Part shown: positions 49,138-57,966 of the stretch, piece after piece | Numbering within the stretch: the stretch's first letter is position 1 | Layout of the letters: each line of letters opens with the position of its first letter | Assembly: GCA_001725415.1 (NCBI GenBank) | Contig: MEGH01000039.1 | Span: forward strand, 41,556-105,555 | Direction: 5' to 3' | DNA length: 64,000 nt | Origin: Pseudonocardia sp. SCN 73-27 | Lineage (GTDB): Bacteria; Actinomycetota; Actinomycetes; Mycobacteriales; Pseudonocardiaceae | Notes under the pieces: generated by a model | What the model saw: the letters and a program-made list of their open reading frames with translations, nothing else | What the model was told of the DNA's origin: nothing | Database searches by the model: none | Position numbers and translations under genes: made by a program

Positions 49138-49881
49138 ATGCCGCGCCTGGACGTCACCATCCCCGCTCCCGACGGCGATGCCGCCGCGACCCTGCACGTT
49201 CCCGACGGCGACGGCCCCTGGCCCGGGGTGCTGATGTTCCCCGACGCGGGCGGCGCCCGGGAGACGTTCTCGGCCATGGGTGACCGGATGGCGTCGATGG
49301 GCTACGTGACGCTCGTGCCCGACGTCTACTACCGCAACCCCGGCTACGCGCCCTTCGACCTCGCGACGGTCTTCTCCGACCCCGACGAGCGCGCCCGCCT
49401 CGGCGAGCTCATGAGCACACTCACCAACGACCGCCTGATCGCCGACGCGAACGCCTACCTCGACTTCCTCCTCGCCCGCCCCGAGGTGACGGGCACCGGC
49501 GCGGGGACGACCGGCTACTGCATGGGCGGGCGCGCCTCGATGCTCGTGGCGGGCGGTGTGCCCGACAAGGTCGCCGCGGCGGCGTCGTTCCACGGCGGCC
49601 GGCTCGCCCCCGCCGACGACCCCACCAGCCCCCACCTGCTCGCCGCCGCGGTGAAGGCCAAGGTCTACGTGGCCGGGGCGTCCGACGACTCCTCGTTCCC
49701 CCAGGAGCAGTTCGACACCCTCGACGCCGCCCTGACCGACGCGGGTGTCGAGCACACCATCGAGACCTACCCCGCCGCCCACGGGTTCGCGGTGCCCGAC
49801 AACCCCACCTACGACAAGGACGCCGAGGAACGGCACTGGGCCGCCCTCGACGACCTCTACGGGTCGGCGCTCAGCCGCTGA
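49138..49881 (+). CDS. Dienelactone hydrolase family protein
   Basis: A 247-residue alpha/beta hydrolase. The nucleophile elbow GYCMGG carries a cysteine, as in dienelactone hydrolases; catalytic Asp and His candidates are in GASDDSSFP and YPAAHGFAVPD. It would hydrolyse a lactone or ester. ATG 49138 follows GGGAG with 8-nt spacing. A second family member lies at 59369-60118. Its end overlaps the convergent cupin gene by 11 bp. Confidence 0.9.
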   Translation: MPRLDVTIPAPDGDAAATLHVPDGDGPWPGVLMFPDAGGARETFSAMGDRMASMGYVTLVPDVYYRNPGYAPFDLATVFSDPDERARLGELMSTLTNDRLIADANAYLDFLLARPEVTGTGAGTTGYCMGGRASMLVAGGVPDKVAAAASFHGGRLAPADDPTSPHLLAAAVKAKVYVAGASDDSSFPQEQFDTLDAALTDAGVEHTIETYPAAHGFAVPDNPTYDKDAEERHWAALDDLYGSALSR

Positions 49882-50377
49882 CCCGCGGCGCAGGCGGCGG
49901 CCCGACCATCTCGACGCCGTACTCGCCCATGGCCGCGACCAGCGCGTCGATGTCCGGCGGGCCCTGCGGCGGGGGCGGCAGCTCGAGGGAGGCGGCGGGC
50001 TCGCCCGTCGCGAAGAAGAACTTGTCCATGCCGCCGTCGGTGGAGAACGCGAGGAACTTCGCCGTCGGCGACTCGACGCAGAACGCGTGGGCGACGTCGC
50101 GGGGCGCCCAGGCGAAGCTGCCGGGCGTCGCGGTGATGACGTCGTCGCCGACGTAGAGGGTCAGCTCGCCCTCGAGCACGTAGAAGGCCTCGTCCTCGCG
50201 GGTGTGCCGGTGCACGGGCGTCGCGTAGCCGGCGGCGCCGTAGGCCTCCTGCACCCACAGCCGGCCGCCGGTGTTCTCGCTGGTCGCCTTGAACGTGAGC
50301 AGGGCACCGAGGTGCCACAACGCGGGGCCCTCGCCCTCGGCCAGGTGGTAGGGGCGGGTCGTGGTGGGTGAGCTCAT
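49871..50377 (-). CDS. Cupin-domain protein
   Basis: A 168-residue single cupin: TPVHRHTREDEAFYVLEGEL holds the first metal motif (HxH...E) and PGSFAWAPRDVAHAF the second (with His). Similar to quercetin-dioxygenase-like cupins. Divergent from the LAL regulator gene across 147 bp, so it may be its target. Confidence 0.87.
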   Translation of the reverse strand: MSSPTTTRPYHLAEGEGPALWHLGALLTFKATSENTGGRLWVQEAYGAAGYATPVHRHTREDEAFYVLEGELTLYVGDDVITATPGSFAWAPRDVAHAFCVESPTAKFLAFSTDGGMDKFFFATGEPAASLELPPPPQGPPDIDALVAAMGEYGVEMVGPPPAPRVSG

Positions 50378-50524
50378 CGCGGTCTCCCGGTCGTGTCGGC
50401 GGTTCGGTACTGCTGACCCGGAGAAGCCTGCTGCGGCGACGGCCCGCAGCCATCGGGGCGACCACGTACTTAGCGGTCGCCCGGATACGTACCGTGGCGG
50501 ACCCGTCGGTTCTACGCTCCGTGG

Positions 50525-53320
50525 ATGGCGGCCGTGCGGTGTCCCACGACCGTGGGCCGCCGTGCCGAGTTGACGGCGCTGCGGTCGGGGCTGGCGGCCG
50601 CGCGGCTGGGCCGTGGCGCGACGGCGGTGCTGTCGGGACCCCCGGGCATCGGCAAGTCCCGGTTGGCCCGGGAGACGGCGTCGGCGGCGCAGGCGTGGGA
50701 CCTGCCGGTGCTGGTCGGACGCGCGGTGGAGTCGGGGCACGGCACGGCGTTCCGGCCGCTGGCAGAGGCACTGCTGGGCGGGCTGCGGCGGGTGCCGGAG
50801 CCCGACGACCCCGCGCTCGCGCCCTTCCGGCCGGCGCTCGGGAGGCTGGTGCCCCAGTGGCGGGTGCCGGCCCCGTCCGACGACTCCCTCGTGGTCCTCG
50901 GCGAGGCGGTGCTGCGGCTGCTGGCCGCCCTCGCCGGCGACGGCGGGCTGCTGCTGGTCCTGGAGGACCTGCACTGGGCCGACCCCGAGACCCTGGCCGT
51001 GCTGGAGTACGTGGCCGACAACGTCGCGCAGGAACGGGTGCTCGTGCTCGTGACCGCCCGCGACGACCCGGGGCCGCCATCGACGCTGGTCCGCGCCCTG
51101 GCGGCCCGGGGCGCAGCGTCGGTGCACCGGCTCGCCCCGCTGGACGACGACGAGGTCGCCGAGATGGTCCGGGCGTGCCGGGACGGCCGCGACGACGGCC
51201 CGCCGGCCGACGTGCTGGCCGCGCGCAGCGGCGGGACGCCGCTGTTCGTCGAGGAGCTGCTGGCCGCCGACGACCCGTCGTCGCACGTCCCCGCCGGGGT
51301 CGCTGACCTGTTCACCGGCCGGGTCGCCGCGCTGCCCGCCGCGGCGCGCAGCTGCCTGGAGGCAGCGGCGGTGCTGGGGGAGCGGTTCGACTGGCGGCTG
51401 CTGCCGGCGGTGACCGGGCTGTCGGACGTCGAAGTCGCGGCAGGGCTGCGGGCGGCGGTCGGGGCGGGGCTCGTCGAGACGGCCGTCGACGACGGGTTCC
51501 GGTTCCACCACGCGCTGGGCCGCGACGCGGTGCTGGCGGCGATGCTGGCCCCGGAGCGGGTCGGCCTGGCGCGCCGGGCGTCGGCAGCGGTGGAGCAGGC
51601 ACATCCCGGTCTGGACGGCGCCTGGTGCGACGTGGCCGCCGACCTGGCATTGCAGGCGGGCGACGCGGCGCGGGCCGCGGCCGTGCTCACTGAGGCGGGC
51701 AGGCGCAACCTCACGCGCGGGGCGCTGGGGTCGGCGGAGTCGGTGCTGGTCCGCGCGCGGGAGCTGGCCGGTGCCGGCGACGAGATCGACGAGCTGCTCT
51801 CCCGGACGCTGGTGCTGGCCGGGAAGACCGACGCCGCGGTCACGGTGACGACCCGCATGATCGACGGCCTGTCGGCGCGCGGCGCCGACGCGTCCGTGCT
51901 CGCCGCGGCCGAGCTGCGCCTGGCGGAGGCGTGGACGACCGCGGGCGACTGGCCCGCGGCCGAGGCGTGCCTCGACCGGGCCCGCCGCCTCGCGACTGAC
52001 CCCGACCTGCAGGTGCGCATCGCGGCCGTCGGTGCCCGGGTGGCGCTCGACGACTCCCGCTTCGACGACGCCCGCCGGCTGGCAGAGCAGGCGCTCACCG
52101 GTGGAGACGCCGAGGTCCGGTGTGCGGCGTTGACGGTCCTCGGCCGGATCGCCCGCCGCCAGGACCTCGCGGCCGCCGACGAGCTGTTCACCCGCGCCCG
52201 CCGCACCGCGGAGGAGGCGGGTCTGCCGGTGGCCGCGGCCCGGGCCGCGGAGGAGATCGCGATCGGCGACGTCCAGGAGAGCCTGCGTATCGACCGGCTC
52301 TCCGACGCCAGGGAGCGCGCCCGGGCGCTCGGTGACGTCGGGGTCGTCGCGGTGCTCGACCTGCAGGCGGCGGCGATCCACAACTCGCGCTGGGAGGCCG
52401 ACGAGGGCGTCGCGGCCGCGCAGCGGTGCGTCGCCGCGTCACGCCGGTTCCGCCTCGCGACACTGCCGAAGGCGCTGGTCCTGGGCGCCGTCGCGCACGA
52501 CTACCGCGGCGACACCGACACCTCCGACGCCTGGCTGGCCGAGGCCTTGACGCTGGCCCCCGACGACACCCACCTGCGCGGCGAGGTGTCGGGCGCACGC
52601 GCCTACCGCCACATGGCGGCCGCCGACGACGCCCGCGCGCTCGCGCACCTCGACGCGGCGCTGGCGTCGTTCGCGTTGCGGCCCAACGAGGTCACGGGCT
52701 CACCGGTCGTGGGCTGCTGGCTGCTGATGCGCACCGCACTCGACCCGGCCGCGACGTCGCCACCGGTCCCGCCGGACCCGATCGCGAACCGCTGGAACCG
52801 CGGGCTCGCGAGGTTCGCCGACGCCGTCGCGCTCGGCCGCGCCGGAAAGCCGGTCGACGCGGCGGCCGCGTTCGCCGACGCCGACGCCGTCATGCGCGAC
52901 CCGGTGCCCGTCGAGTGGTTCCGCCTGCAGGCCAGGCGGGTCACGGCTGCCGCGGCCCTGGCCGACGGCTGGGGCGAGCCGGCGCGCTGGGCCGCCGAGG
53001 ACCTGGTGGTCCTGGACGCGCGCCGCGAGGAACGGTGGGCGGCGGCGGTGCGCGGGCTGCTGCGCCGGGCCGGTGTCGCGGTGCCGCGCCGCGGCCGCGG
53101 CGGCGCGGAGGTGCCGGCCACGTTGCGCGCGTTGGGTGTCACCAGCCGTGAGACCGACGTGCTGCGCCTGGTCGCGGAGGGGTGCAGCACCCGGGAGATC
53201 GCGGAGCGGCTGTTCCTGTCGCCGCGGACCGTGGAGAAGCACGTGGAGCGGTTGCTGGCCAAGACGGGCACGACGCGGCGGACCGAGCTCGTCGCCTACG
53301 CCGCCCGCACCGGGGTGTAG
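50525..53320 (+). CDS. LAL-type (large ATP-binding LuxR) regulator
   Basis: A 931-residue regulator: AAA-type ATPase with Walker A GPPGIGKS (38-45) and Walker B LLLVLEDLHWAD, a long helical TPR-like middle, and a LuxR HTH at about 865-925 (TSRETDVLRLVAEGCSTREI; LSPRTVEKHVERLLAKTGTT). LAL proteins activate local genes in response to unknown ligands. It is intact, in contrast to the broken SARP genes in this window. Start ATG 50525. Confidence 0.9.
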   Translation: MAAVRCPTTVGRRAELTALRSGLAAARLGRGATAVLSGPPGIGKSRLARETASAAQAWDLPVLVGRAVESGHGTAFRPLAEALLGGLRRVPEPDDPALAPFRPALGRLVPQWRVPAPSDDSLVVLGEAVLRLLAALAGDGGLLLVLEDLHWADPETLAVLEYVADNVAQERVLVLVTARDDPGPPSTLVRALAARGAASVHRLAPLDDDEVAEMVRACRDGRDDGPPADVLAARSGGTPLFVEELLAADDPSSHVPAGVADLFTGRVAALPAAARSCLEAAAVLGERFDWRLLPAVTGLSDVEVAAGLRAAVGAGLVETAVDDGFRFHHALGRDAVLAAMLAPERVGLARRASAAVEQAHPGLDGAWCDVAADLALQAGDAARAAAVLTEAGRRNLTRGALGSAESVLVRARELAGAGDEIDELLSRTLVLAGKTDAAVTVTTRMIDGLSARGADASVLAAAELRLAEAWTTAGDWPAAEACLDRARRLATDPDLQVRIAAVGARVALDDSRFDDARRLAEQALTGGDAEVRCAALTVLGRIARRQDLAAADELFTRARRTAEEAGLPVAAARAAEEIAIGDVQESLRIDRLSDARERARALGDVGVVAVLDLQAAAIHNSRWEADEGVAAAQRCVAASRRFRLATLPKALVLGAVAHDYRGDTDTSDAWLAEALTLAPDDTHLRGEVSGARAYRHMAAADDARALAHLDAALASFALRPNEVTGSPVVGCWLLMRTALDPAATSPPVPPDPIANRWNRGLARFADAVALGRAGKPVDAAAAFADADAVMRDPVPVEWFRLQARRVTAAAALADGWGEPARWAAEDLVVLDARREERWAAAVRGLLRRAGVAVPRRGRGGAEVPATLRALGVTSRETDVLRLVAEGCSTREIAERLFLSPRTVEKHVERLLAKTGTTRRTELVAYAARTGV

Positions 53321-53384
53321 GTCACCGGCGGCGTGTCCCGGGCCGGGGCAATAGGCTCGGCGATCACACTCCTGGGGGCCGCCG

Positions 53385-54455
53385 GTGATCAACGACGACG
53401 AGCGCATCGCACTCTTCCTCGACTACGAGAACCTCGCGATCGGTGCGCGCGAGGGGCTCGGGGTGTCGCCGTTCGACTTCGGCCCGATCGCGGACGCCCT
53501 GGCCGAGCGGGGGCGGGTGGTGTCGCGGCGGGCGTACGCGGACTGGTCGTACTTCGACGAGGACCGGCGGCTGCTGGCGCGGGCGCAGGTCGAGCTGATC
53601 GAGATCCCGCAGCGGATGGGCGGGTCGCGCAAGAACGCGGCCGACATCAAGCTCGCCGTCGACGCCATCGAGCTGGCCTACGAGCGCGGCTTCGTGACGA
53701 CGTTCGCGATCGGGACCGGCGACTCCGACTTCACCCCGCTCGTCCACAAGCTGCGGGAGATGGACAAGCGGGTGATCGGGATCGGGGTGCAGTCGTCGAC
53801 GTCGGCGCTGCTCCCGCCCGCGTGCGACGAGTTCCTGTTCTACGACCGGCTCCCGGGTGTCGACGCGCACCCGCAGTCGCCGCGCAAGGCGCGCCGTCGT
53901 GAGCCGGTGGCGCCCGATCCCGCGGTGACCGCGCCCGAACCGGAGCCGGCACCGGTGGAGCCCGTGTCGACGTCGGACGGCGACGTCGGCCGGCTGGTGG
54001 CGAGCACGCTGGCCGGTCTGCAACGGCATGCCGACGGCCCGGTCCAGGCGTCGCGGCTCAAGCGGGCGATCCTGCGCAAGGACCCCACGTTCGACGAGGG
54101 CGACCACGGGTTCCGCGGTTTCGGGGAGCTGTTGCGGCACCTGGAGGGCGAGCGGGTCGTCGAGCTGCGGCAGGGGAGCGCACAGGGCGATCCGGAGGTG
54201 ACGTTCCCGGAGGACGGCTCGGCCGACGACGACGCGTTCGCGCTGCTCGTCGACGTCGTGCGGGGCCTGGCGGGCCGCGACGGTGTCCAGCTGTCGGGGC
54301 TGAAGGACCAGATGCGCAAGCGGGTGCCCGACTTCAGCGAGAAGCGCTACGGCTTCAACAGCTTCCTGTCGTTCGCGAAGGCGGCGAGGGCGCGCGGGCT
54401 CGTCGCGATGGAGTGGGACGACGACCTCGCCGACCACCGCCTGACCCCGCGGTGA
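53385..54455 (+). CDS. NYN nuclease-like protein with two OST-HTH/LOTUS domains
   Basis: A 356-residue protein. Residues 1-155 are an NYN (PIN-like) domain with acidic residues D13, D87/D93 and D113/D115 (GTGDSDF), expected to bind metal and cleave RNA. A proline-rich linker (160-195) is followed by two OST-HTH/LOTUS modules at about 200-265 and 283-352 (each with a KGF-like HGFRGFGELL or RYGFNSFLSF core). LOTUS modules bind RNA in eukaryotic germline proteins; bacterial NYN-LOTUS fusions are presumed RNA-processing factors. GTG 53385 is the start. Confidence 0.87.
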   Translation: MINDDERIALFLDYENLAIGAREGLGVSPFDFGPIADALAERGRVVSRRAYADWSYFDEDRRLLARAQVELIEIPQRMGGSRKNAADIKLAVDAIELAYERGFVTTFAIGTGDSDFTPLVHKLREMDKRVIGIGVQSSTSALLPPACDEFLFYDRLPGVDAHPQSPRKARRREPVAPDPAVTAPEPEPAPVEPVSTSDGDVGRLVASTLAGLQRHADGPVQASRLKRAILRKDPTFDEGDHGFRGFGELLRHLEGERVVELRQGSAQGDPEVTFPEDGSADDDAFALLVDVVRGLAGRDGVQLSGLKDQMRKRVPDFSEKRYGFNSFLSFAKAARARGLVAMEWDDDLADHRLTPR

Positions 54456-54571
54456 GCACGCCGGCGCCGATGCCCGAGGACTGGTCCCGGGCACTCGCGG
54501 TCGTCGCCCATCCCGACGACCTGGAGTGCGACGCGGCGACGGCCGTGACGTTCGAGACGATCGGTTTCTGA
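54452..54571 (+). pseudogene. PIG-L/LmbE deacetylase remnant with internal deletion
   Basis: A 39-residue frame starting at GTG 54452 (overlapping the previous stop). It begins WSRALAVVAHPDDLE, the zinc motif of PIG-L deacetylases, then within a few residues reaches VTFETIGF and stops. About 200 residues between the zinc motif and the usual C-terminus are missing. Confidence 0.6.
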
Positions 54572-54572
54572 C

Positions 54573-54819
54573 GTGACGCCCCTGACCTTCGACGACCTGG
54601 ACCTCGACGCGGCCCCGGCGGTGCGGCCCCTCGCCGGGGCGCCTCGGGGTCGCCGACGGCGCGACCCTGCCCGATTCGCGGAATCTGTTGCGCGGCACCG
54701 GGAAGCGGCACCGCCACATCCGTGTCGACGACGTGGCGGTGCTCGCGGATCCGGGTGTCCGGGCGCCGCTGGAGGCGTCGGTCGCGGCGCATCCGCGACC
54801 GGCGCCCCCGCAGCTCTGA
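54573..54819 (+). pseudogene. Short frameshifted fragment, possibly DUF1801-like
   Basis: Two frames join into one plausible text: MTPLTFDDLDLDAAPAVRPL then LGVADGATLPDSRNLLRGTG, KRHRHIRVDDVAVLADPGVR. One extra G in a GGGG run near 54640 would explain the shift; the 247-nt length has one surplus base. The GTGKRHRH segment resembles the C-terminal part of DUF1801-like proteins, so the 5' half may be lost too. Low certainty on the family. Confidence 0.4.
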
Positions 54820-54835
54820 GCCCCCGGAGCAGGGG

Positions 54836-56053
54836 TCAGGCCGCCAGTGACCCGTGGGGGTCGATGACGTACTTGCGCGCCGCTCCCTTGTCGAACTCCT
54901 CGTAGCCGCGCGGGGCGTCGTCGAGGGAGATGACCGTGGCGTTGACGGCCTTCGCGATCTGCACCCGGTCGTGCAGGATCGCCTTCATCAGCCCGAGGTT
55001 GTAGCGCATCACGGGGCACTGGCCCGTCGTGAACGACAACGACTTGGCCCAGCCGGTGCCCAGCGACAGCGAGAGCGACCCGACCTTGGCCGCCTCGTCG
55101 ATCCCGCCCGGGTCGCCGGTGACGTAGAGGCCCGGGATACCCATGGCGCCACCGGCGGCCGTGATCTCCATGAGCGAGTTGAGGACGGTCGCCGGGGCCT
55201 CGGACGACGAGCCGTCGCCGTGCCCGCGGGCCTCGAACCCGACGGCGTCGATGCCCGCGTCGACCTCGGGGACGCCGAGCAGCTGCTCGATCTGGTCCTT
55301 CGGGTCGCCCTTCGAGACGTCGACGGTCTCGCAGCCGAACGACCGCGCCTGCGCGAGCCGCTCCTCCTGGAGGTCCCCGACGATCACGACGGCCGCCCCC
55401 AGCAGCTGCGCCCCGGCCGCGGCGGCGAGCCCGACCGGCCCGGCGCCCGCGACGTAGACGGTCGACCCCGGTTTCACGCCCGCGGTGACCGCGCCGTGGA
55501 AGCCCGTCGGGAAGATGTCCGAGAGCATCGTCAGGTCGCGGACCTTGGCCATCGCCTGGTCGCGGTCGGGGAAGACGAGCAGGTTGAAGTCGGCGTACGG
55601 GACCATCACGTACTCGGCCTGGCCCCCGACCCAGCCCCCCATGTCGACGTAGCCGTAGGCCGACCCCGGCCGGTCGGGGTTGACGTTGAGGCAGATCCCG
55701 GTCTTGCCCTCCTTGCAGTTGCGGCAGCGTCCGCATGCGATGTTGAACGGCACCGACGCCAGGTCGCCGACCTTGGTGAACTCGACGTCCGACCCGGCCT
55801 CGATCACCTCGCCGAGGATCTCGTGGCCCAGGACCAGGCCCTGCGGCGCGGTCGTGCGGCCGCGGACCATGTGCTGGTCGCTGCCGCAGATGTTGGTGCT
55901 GACGACCTTGAGGATCACCCCGTGGTTGCACTTGCGGCCGACGTTGGCGGGGTTGACCCCGGGCCCGTCCTTGAGCTCGAGCGTCGGATAGGGGATGTCG
56001 TGCACCTCGACCTTCCCCGGTCCCACGTAGGCGACTGCCCTGTTCCCGGACAT
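54836..56053 (-). CDS. fdhA: Zinc-dependent formaldehyde dehydrogenase (glutathione-independent type)
   Basis: A 405-residue medium-chain dehydrogenase very like Pseudomonas putida FdhA: catalytic zinc C56 (NICGSDQHMVRGR), H77/E78 (LVLGHEILG), structural cysteines C107, C110, C113 and C121, and the long insertion YGYVDMGGWVGGQAEYVMVP. FdhA oxidises formaldehyde with tightly bound NAD; relatives dismutate other aldehydes. ATG 56053 has GAGGGAGGGAG upstream. Divergent from the acyl-CoA dehydrogenase gene. Confidence 0.9.
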   Translation of the reverse strand: MSGNRAVAYVGPGKVEVHDIPYPTLELKDGPGVNPANVGRKCNHGVILKVVSTNICGSDQHMVRGRTTAPQGLVLGHEILGEVIEAGSDVEFTKVGDLASVPFNIACGRCRNCKEGKTGICLNVNPDRPGSAYGYVDMGGWVGGQAEYVMVPYADFNLLVFPDRDQAMAKVRDLTMLSDIFPTGFHGAVTAGVKPGSTVYVAGAGPVGLAAAAGAQLLGAAVVIVGDLQEERLAQARSFGCETVDVSKGDPKDQIEQLLGVPEVDAGIDAVGFEARGHGDGSSSEAPATVLNSLMEITAAGGAMGIPGLYVTGDPGGIDEAAKVGSLSLSLGTGWAKSLSFTTGQCPVMRYNLGLMKAILHDRVQIAKAVNATVISLDDAPRGYEEFDKGAARKYVIDPHGSLAA

Positions 56054-56200
56054 GCGTGCTCCCTCCCTCGTGTCGAACGGCCTCCTGTCCCGGCGTACCC
56101 CCATGTCACCGTGACGAGAACCGCTGAACGGCCCGCATCGCTGAACCGGAGGAGGTACTCACCACCCCCGGGTTGCCCACGACCGTCCGGTCGGTCGACG

Positions 56201-57451
56201 ATGCCTGACGTGCCGACGACCGCCACCCGTGACATCTCGCCGTCCGATCGCGTCCTCGACTACAGGTCCCGCTTCCGGACGTTCCTCGACAGCGAGGTCG
56301 CACCGCTGGAGAGCGAGCTGGACGCCGCGGGCGCCGGGACGCCGTGGAACCCCCGTCTCGACGACAAGGGCCGCATGCACCCGCTGGTCTGGGAAGCGCG
56401 CCGCGAGGTGCAGCGCCGCTCGGCCAAGGCGGGGCTCTACAACCCGCACATCCAGGCGGACCTGGGCGGCGGTGGCTTCGGTCGCGTCGAGATGCACCAC
56501 GTCGAGGAGTACGTCTACCGCGAGTCGGGGCTCGGCCTGGGGCTCGCCGCGCTGGCCTGGACCGAGGGCGCCAACCCCGCGATCACCCACGTCTCCGACG
56601 CCGCCCGCAGCCGCTACCTCGACCCGCTCCTCGCGGGCGAGGTGACGACGGCGTTCGCCAACACCGAACGCGACGTCGGCACCGACGTCCTCGCCATGGG
56701 CACCCGCGCCCGCCGCGACGGCTCCGACTGGATCCTCGACGGCACCAAGGCGTGGATCACCAACGCGCACTTCGCCGACTTCGTGCAGGTCGTGGCCGTC
56801 ACCGAGGCCGGGGCGGGCACCCGGTCGCTGTCGATGTTCCTCGTGGACGCCGACGCCGAGGGTTTCCACCGCGGCCGCGACATCCCCACGATGCTCAACG
56901 ACGGCCTGACCGGTGAGCTGCACCTCGACGGGGTGCGGGTGCCGGCGGAGAACGTCGTCGGCGAGATCGGCGACGGGTTCGCGCTCGCCATGTCGTGGAT
57001 CAACTGGCGACGGATGTGCCGCGGTGGGATGTGCGCCGGCTGGGGTGAATGGCTGCTCGCCCGGGCGGCGGAGCGGGCCCGCACCCGGGAGTCGGGTGGC
57101 CGTCCGATCGGCGACCTCCAGGCGATCCAGCACCTGCTCGCCGACATGGACGCCGACGTCTACGCCGCCCGCTCGACCTCGCTCGTCGCGCAGGCCGACC
57201 TCGACGAGCTGGGCGCTTTCGACATCCCCGCCCACCGCGACGTCCCACGCCTCGTCTCCCTGATCAAGATCGTCAACGACGAGGCGTTCTTCCGGGTCGC
57301 CGACCGGGCCGTCCAGATCCACGGCGGCACCGGGCTGCTGCTCGGATCGGCCGAGGAGAAGCTGTTCCGGATCGCCCGCAACCTGCGGATCCCGGCCGGG
57401 ACCGTCGAGATCCAGCGCAACGCCATCGCGCGCGGGCTGCTGCGTCCGTGA
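56201..57451 (+). CDS. Acyl-CoA dehydrogenase family protein
   Basis: A 416-residue flavoprotein with the ACAD layout: helical N-domain, beta-domain (TTAFANTERDVGTDV; SDWILDGTKAWITNAHFADF) and C-terminal helical domain ending VQIHGGTGLLLGSAEEKLFR and VEIQRNAIARGLL. It would introduce an alpha-beta double bond in an acyl-CoA. Its stop overlaps the next gene by GTGA, which is unusual company for an ACAD. Confidence 0.9.
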   Translation: MPDVPTTATRDISPSDRVLDYRSRFRTFLDSEVAPLESELDAAGAGTPWNPRLDDKGRMHPLVWEARREVQRRSAKAGLYNPHIQADLGGGGFGRVEMHHVEEYVYRESGLGLGLAALAWTEGANPAITHVSDAARSRYLDPLLAGEVTTAFANTERDVGTDVLAMGTRARRDGSDWILDGTKAWITNAHFADFVQVVAVTEAGAGTRSLSMFLVDADAEGFHRGRDIPTMLNDGLTGELHLDGVRVPAENVVGEIGDGFALAMSWINWRRMCRGGMCAGWGEWLLARAAERARTRESGGRPIGDLQAIQHLLADMDADVYAARSTSLVAQADLDELGAFDIPAHRDVPRLVSLIKIVNDEAFFRVADRAVQIHGGTGLLLGSAEEKLFRIARNLRIPAGTVEIQRNAIARGLLRP

Positions 57452-57966
57452 GGCTGCTCGGCTGCGTCACCGGCCGGTTCCAGCCCGTCCACGATCAGCA
57501 CCTGGAACTGTTCGAGCTGGTCGCGGCGGAGTGCGAGCACCTGGTCGTCGCCGTGACCAACCCTGACAGCGGGGCCCGGCGTGAGGAGCCGACGTCGGCG
57601 CACCGGCACACACCCGAGGCCAACCCGTTCAGCTACTTCGAACGGGTCCGGCTGCTGACGGTCGCGCTGGAGGCCGCGGGCCTCGGTGGTCGAATGACGA
57701 TCGTGCCCTTCGACCTGACGCGTCCCGAGGTGTGGACGCAGTACGTGCCGCAGCACGCCCACCAGTACGTCCGCGTCTACTCGTCGTGGGAGCGCGACAA
57801 GGCGGGCCGGCTGGCCGCCGCGGGCTACGAGGTGACGGTGATCGAGGGCGACCCGGCGACGAAACGGCACGCCGCCGACGTCCGCGCCGCCCTCCGAGCG
57901 GGCGGCGACTGGGCGTCGGCCGTCCCGGCCGCCACCGTCCCGGTGCTGAAGGCGCTGCAGACGTGA
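57448..57966 (+). CDS. Nicotinamide-nucleotide adenylyltransferase-like protein
   Basis: A 172-residue nucleotidyltransferase: GCVTGRFQPVHDQHLELF carries the (H/Q)xxH-type ATP motif, and FERVRLLTVALEAAG and VRVYSSWERDKAGRL fit the archaeal NadM/NadR-type NMN adenylyltransferase. The ISxTxxR-like tail (DPATKRHAADVRAALRAGGD) is changed at the usual serine. It makes NAD from NMN and ATP, or adenylates a related phosphate. GTG 57448 overlaps the upstream stop, and its stop overlaps the next GTG at 57963. Confidence 0.8.
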   Translation: MRLLGCVTGRFQPVHDQHLELFELVAAECEHLVVAVTNPDSGARREEPTSAHRHTPEANPFSYFERVRLLTVALEAAGLGGRMTIVPFDLTRPEVWTQYVPQHAHQYVRVYSSWERDKAGRLAAAGYEVTVIEGDPATKRHAADVRAALRAGGDWASAVPAATVPVLKALQT

